This document shows positions 5,043-8,057 of a stretch of 8,057 nt of DNA, piece by piece. Position numbers and translations under genes: made by a program. Origin of the DNA: Opitutia bacterium (GTDB lineage: Bacteria > Verrucomicrobiota > Verrucomicrobiia > Opitutales > Opitutaceae); the NCBI GenBank assembly GCA_003157575.1, contig PMKA01000443.1:1-8057 (forward strand). Direction: 5' to 3'. Position 1 is the first letter of the stretch. Each line of letters starts with the position of its first letter. The notes under the pieces were generated by a model that was not told the DNA's origin, made no database searches, and saw only the letters and a program-made list of their open reading frames with translations.

Positions 5043-6692
5043 ATGCACGCTCGTGGCATGTGGCTGGCAGCATGGGGTTTCGTTTTTTGTACGCTCGTCG
5101 TCGCGGGCGGGATCGACGATTCCAGCCGCTCCGATCTCGCGAACCGGGTGGTGGTGCTCGCCAACGCCAGCGATCCCGAATCGGTCCGCCTTGCCCATTA
5201 TTATGTGGAAAAACGCGGCGTGCCTGTCGGAAACATCGTTGCCTTGCCAATGTCGTCCGCCGAGACGACAAGCTGGCCCGAATTCATCGGCACCATCTAT
5301 CAACCGCTGCAGGACGCGCTGGTGGCAAAGGGTTGGATCGACGCTTTTCCGACAACAATGACCGATAACATCGGTCGCAAACGTTACGGAATCTCCGGCC
5401 ACCGCATCAGCTATCTGGTCGTCTGCCGCGGGGTGCCGCTGCGGGTGAACGACGAGCCGCAGTTTCACAGGAGCCAGCCGTCGCTGAGGTTGAAGCCGGA
5501 TCTGGGCACCAACGCGGGGGCCGTCGATTCCGAGCTGAGCATGCTCGCGTACAGCACGTACGAGATCAACGGATGGGTGCCCAATCCGTTGTTTGGCGTC
5601 GATCAGGCGTCCATGCCTGGGGCGGTGCCGGTTGTGAAGGTTGCGCGTCTCGACGGGCCCTCGTTTGCCGATGCCGCAGGACTGGTGGACCATGCCCTGG
5701 AGGCGGAAGGGACGGGGTTGCTCGGCCGCTCCTATGTCACGGTGCGCGGGCCGCACCGGCTCGGCGAGCGATGGCTGGAGCAAGCCGCCGCGGAGCTGGA
5801 CAGCATGGGCTTCGATGGCGATGTCGATCGGGAAGACAGTAATCTCCCCGCGACGGCGCGATTCGATGCCCCGGCCTTGTATTTTGGCTGGTACACCCAG
5901 GATCTCAGCGGTCCGATGGTGCTGCCGGGGTTCCGGTTTCCCCCGGGGGCGATTGCGTTGCATATCCACAGTTACTCGGCCCACACGCTGCGCTCCCCCA
6001 CGGCCGGCTGGTGCGGCCCCCTGGTCGCCCGCGGGGTCACCGCGACGTTCGGAAGCGTCTTTGAGCCTTACCTGGAGTTTACGTTGCAGCCGCAAATGCT
6101 GCTGCGGGCACTGAAGCAGGGGCGGAACCTGGGCGATGCCGCCTATTACGCGACGCCGGCGCTGAGCTGGCAGGCGATCGTGATAGGCGATCCGTTGTAC
6201 CGTCCGTTCTCGATTTCGCCCGAGGCGCAGCTGGCGAATCGGGCCGGGGTGCCGCCGTCGCTCTTCCCTTATGTGGTGTTGCACGAGGCGCGCCTGCTTG
6301 AGCTGCGGAAGAGGCCGGCGGAGGCGCTGCGGTTGCTGCAGGACGAGTTCTCCCGGAAACCGGACGAGGTTCTCGGGTTTGCGCTCGCTCAGCGGCTGGT
6401 TGCGGCCGGCGACCGGGCCGGCGCGGCGGATGCGCTGAGGACGGGGTTTGGGCGGGAGTCATACGATCTCGGCCTGACGCCGCTCGCGGAGGCCGCGGCC
6501 AGGCTGCTTGCCGAATGCGGCGGCGCGTCGCACGCGCTGGTCGTCTATCGTGCGATCCTGCGCAACGCCGGGCTTGGGAAGGAGTGGCGCGCGACGGTGC
6601 TGCGCGAAGCCATCAAGGCGGCGCAGGCCGCAGGGGATCGAAGCCAGTCGGCCGCGTGGGAGGGGGAGCTGGAAGGGCGGCCTCCGCAGTAG
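5043..6692 (+). CDS. TIGR03790-family secreted protein of unknown function
   Basis: 549 residues. The N-terminus (MHARGMWLAAWGFVFCTLVV) looks like a Sec signal. The next roughly 370 residues match my memory of TIGR03790, an uncharacterised family of Verrucomicrobia, Planctomycetes and Acidobacteria. Landmarks are ANRVVVLANASDPESVRLAH (33-52), YLVVCRGVPLRV (124-135), GAVDSELSML (159-168), the block HIHSYSAHTLRSPTAGWCGP (307-326), TATFGSVFEPYLEF (333-346) and IGDPLYRPF (381-389). From about 410 to the end there are amphipathic helices rich in Ala, Leu and Arg, like TPR repeats. No enzymatic role is established. The start at 5043 gives the signal peptide; the second choice is 5058. The frame is open back to 4857, but that part crosses the crcB riboswitch and is unlikely to be coding. 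It is divergent from crcB and ends 7 bp from the end of clpP. Confidence 0.82.
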   Translation: MHARGMWLAAWGFVFCTLVVAGGIDDSSRSDLANRVVVLANASDPESVRLAHYYVEKRGVPVGNIVALPMSSAETTSWPEFIGTIYQPLQDALVAKGWIDAFPTTMTDNIGRKRYGISGHRISYLVVCRGVPLRVNDEPQFHRSQPSLRLKPDLGTNAGAVDSELSMLAYSTYEINGWVPNPLFGVDQASMPGAVPVVKVARLDGPSFADAAGLVDHALEAEGTGLLGRSYVTVRGPHRLGERWLEQAAAELDSMGFDGDVDREDSNLPATARFDAPALYFGWYTQDLSGPMVLPGFRFPPGAIALHIHSYSAHTLRSPTAGWCGPLVARGVTATFGSVFEPYLEFTLQPQMLLRALKQGRNLGDAAYYATPALSWQAIVIGDPLYRPFSISPEAQLANRAGVPPSLFPYVVLHEARLLELRKRPAEALRLLQDEFSRKPDEVLGFALAQRLVAAGDRAGAADALRTGFGRESYDLGLTPLAEAAARLLAECGGASHALVVYRAILRNAGLGKEWRATVLREAIKAAQAAGDRSQSAAWEGELEGRPPQ

Positions 6693-6699
6693 GCCGGCC

Positions 6700-7359
6700 T
6701 CAGAGCGCTTCCACAATCTTGTCGGCAAGGCCGTACTCGATGGCCTCCTTTGCGTTCAGATAGAAGTCGCGATCGGTGTCCTTGGAGATCTTTTCGATCG
6801 GCTGGCCCGATGCATCCGCCAGAATCTGGTTCAGTTCATCGCGAATCTTTTCCATTTCCTTGGCCTGGATGTTGATATCCGTGGCGGGCCCGATGAAGCG
6901 ACCGGCGATGAGCGGTTGGTGGATGAGCACCCGGGCGTGCGGAAAAATGAGGCGGTGCCCCTTGGGGGCGGCGCACAGCAGCACCGAGCCCATTGAGGCG
7001 GCCAGACCGGTCACCACGATGGTCACCGGCGACGTGAGCAGCTTGATCGAATCGTAGATGGCCATCCCGGCAGTGATGGATCCTCCCGGGGTATTGATAT
7101 AGAAGGTGATGCCTTTGCCCGCATCATCCGCCTCGAGGTAGAGGAGTTTCTCACAGACGTCCTTGGCCGTTTCGTCCGTCACCGCGCCCCAGAGGAACAC
7201 CTTACGGGCCTGGAGGAACTTCTTCTGGATCATCGCGCCCACCGCCTGCGGCTGCGGGCCGGATTGGCATTCCTCCTCGCGATCGTCGTCATCGTCGTCG
7301 TTGCGGGGGGCGGGCGGAAGCGCACCGCGGAAGTGGAGATCGGTATTCTGCTCGGCCAT
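6700..7359 (-). CDS. clpP: ClpP-family serine protease subunit, divergent type
   Basis: 219 residues of the ClpP (S14) family, which assembles into a barrel and degrades proteins fed by ClpX or ClpA-type ATPases. The catalytic triad is complete: Ser122 (GLAASMGS), His147 (VLIHQP) and Asp198 (KDTDRDFYL). The substrate-binding INTPGGSITAGMAIYD (88-103) and handle region (ATDINIQAKEMEKIRDEL) are typical. The N-terminus is unusual: in place of the propeptide and the conserved segment that forms the axial-loop and ClpX-docking region (YDIYSRLLKER in E. coli) there is a hydrophilic stretch with six Asp in a row plus Arg-Glu-Glu-Glu (21-30), then IQKKFLQARKVFLWG. It may therefore be a second ClpP paralog with a different partner. 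The ATG at 7359 is preferred; the frame continues upstream to 7491, but the added residues resemble no ClpP. No Shine-Dalgarno site is obvious. Confidence 0.9.
   Translation of the reverse strand: MAEQNTDLHFRGALPPAPRNDDDDDDREEECQSGPQPQAVGAMIQKKFLQARKVFLWGAVTDETAKDVCEKLLYLEADDAGKGITFYINTPGGSITAGMAIYDSIKLLTSPVTIVVTGLAASMGSVLLCAAPKGHRLIFPHARVLIHQPLIAGRFIGPATDINIQAKEMEKIRDELNQILADASGQPIEKISKDTDRDFYLNAKEAIEYGLADKIVEAL
7282..7302 (-). repeat. Trinucleotide repeat coding for the ClpP poly-Asp run
   Basis: Seven GAC/GAT/AAC codons in a row on the - strand encode Asn20 and Asp21-26 of ClpP. On the + strand this appears as repeated gtc/atc triplets. Changes in repeat number would be in frame and would alter only the acidic tract length. 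Confidence 0.7.
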
Positions 7360-7475
7360 AATCCGGCAAACTGTGCGAGGCACCGGCGGGTTGTCCAATG
7401 AAAAGGAGCGCCGGGCGCCACGCCGGATTTTGCTAAGGTTTACACCCCACCCGTCCGATAAACATTTTGCCAAGT
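7360..7475. promoter_or_regulatory. Divergent promoter region between clpP and the HDOD gene
   Basis: This 116-bp region must hold the start signals for both divergent genes. It contains a direct repeat ATTTTGC(T/C)AAG at 7427-7437 and 7464-7474 (37 bp apart), an 8-bp inverted repeat AATCCGGC/GCCGGATT (7360-7367 and 7422-7429), and a short palindrome GCGCCGGGCGC (7408-7418). A TTTACA at 7439-7444 resembles a -35 box, but no acceptable -10 lies at the right distance, so no promoter is named exactly. Confidence 0.45.
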
Positions 7476-8057
7476 ATGCACGCACCGCCATCCAGACTGG
7501 AGCATACCCGATGCACGCCCGAACAGGTTGTGAGGGCGGTGCATCACCTGCCGTCGGCGCCGAAGGTTCTGCCGCGGTTAAAACGGCTGCTGCAAGACGG
7601 GAATTCCTCGCTCTACGAGGTGGTCCAGCTGATCCGGCTGGATGCCGCCATCGCGGCCCGCGTGTTGCAGGTGGGCAACAGCGCCTATTACAACAAGGGC
7701 GAACGCTGTCAGGCGGTCGAGGAGGCGGTCAGCCGGGTGGGGTACAACCAGGTCTATGAGCTCGTGTCCCTGGCGGTTGCGTCCCAAGTGCTGATCCGCC
7801 CGTTGGAAGCTTACGAGATCGAGGCCGACGAGATCTGGCGGCAATCCGTCGCGTGCGCGTTGGCGGCCGAGCGCATCGCCCGGCTCTCGGGCGATGATTA
7901 CGATGTCGCCTATACCGTCGGTCTGCTGCACCGCGTTGGCATGGTGGCCATCAGCGAATGGGCGCTGCGGCACTGGCCGCAGTTGCGCCTGGTGGGCGGG
8001 AGTTTCCCGGCGGAATATGTCGGGAGCGAGCGCGAGAATCTGGGCTTCACGCACGCG
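7476..8057 (+). CDS. HDOD-domain protein, N-terminal part (3' end outside window)
   Basis: The first 194 residues of a gene open to the window end. The HDOD domain is a catalytically degenerate relative of HD phosphohydrolases, common in signalling and sometimes fused to other output domains. Visible signs are HLPSAPKVLPRLKRLL (24-39, family-typical opening), LIRLDAAIAARVLQVGNSAYYNKG (52-75), VEEAVSRVGYNQVYELVSLAV (81-101), IWRQSVACALAAERIAR (120-136) and VGLLHRVGMVAI (148-159). In the last, the HD pair is His152-Arg153, so a metal-dependent phosphodiesterase activity is not expected. The ATG at 7476 is chosen as the first good in-frame start; a GTG at 7530 is possible but would begin right at the domain edge. 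No Shine-Dalgarno site is clear. It is transcribed away from clpP. What follows the HDOD domain cannot be seen. Confidence 0.87.
   Translation, partial: MHAPPSRLEHTRCTPEQVVRAVHHLPSAPKVLPRLKRLLQDGNSSLYEVVQLIRLDAAIAARVLQVGNSAYYNKGERCQAVEEAVSRVGYNQVYELVSLAVASQVLIRPLEAYEIEADEIWRQSVACALAAERIARLSGDDYDVAYTVGLLHRVGMVAISEWALRHWPQLRLVGGSFPAEYVGSERENLGFTHA

Noticed and set aside
4859..5164. N-terminal extension of CrcB to 5164
   Set aside because: The extension crosses the fluoride riboswitch, is basic, and would make CrcB about 100 residues longer than the family.
4923..6284. Long - strand frame opposite the TIGR03790 gene (453 codons)
   Set aside because: His/Arg-rich composition, no recognisable motif, and it runs opposite a gene with conserved family blocks.
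7530..7532. GTG as start of the HDOD gene
   Set aside because: An in-frame ATG at 7476 adds a plausible short N-terminus; GTG would begin at the very edge of the domain.

Overview
The window is about 8 kb of GC-rich bacterial chromosome, dense with genes, with no sign of phage, transposons, CRISPR or rRNA/tRNA. The gene set suggests a Verrucomicrobiota bacterium, perhaps of the Opitutales. The main clues are a TIGR03790-family secreted protein, an IF-3 with a Pro/Ala-rich tail, a divergent ClpP without the usual axial-loop segment, and mostly weak Shine-Dalgarno signals. This placement is inferred from gene content and was not tested by search.

Left block, + strand (1-2533): the 3' end of infC (translation initiation factor IF-3), then an exported zinc N-acetylmuramoyl-L-alanine amidase that looks like a lipoprotein, then a secreted S1/P1-type zinc nuclease. 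The gaps are 11 nt and then an ATGA overlap, so the three are probably cotranscribed. The usual infC partners rpmI and rplT do not follow. A 174-bp convergent gap (2534-2707) holds a tandem 12-mer and an 11-bp inverted repeat.

Middle block, - strand (2708-4955): read in transcription order, this is a fluoride (crcB-motif) riboswitch, crcB (Fluc fluoride channel), a DUF190 PII-like protein 1 nt downstream, and after 134 nt an MFS transporter. The riboswitch is the clearest regulatory element here. It predicts that crcB and DUF190, and perhaps the MFS gene, are induced by fluoride.

Right block: a divergent + strand gene (5043-6692) encodes a secreted TIGR03790-family protein of unknown function with a helical, TPR-like C-terminus. 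It ends 7 bp from the end of a convergent, divergent-type clpP (6700-7359, - strand). A 116-bp intergenic region then leads to a + strand HDOD-domain gene cut off by the window end.

I see no wholly new multi-gene system. The points most worth a second look are the fluoride riboswitch and its possible expression platform, the MFS gene downstream of it, the unusual N-terminus of ClpP, the TIGR03790 protein, and the infC-amidase-nuclease arrangement.
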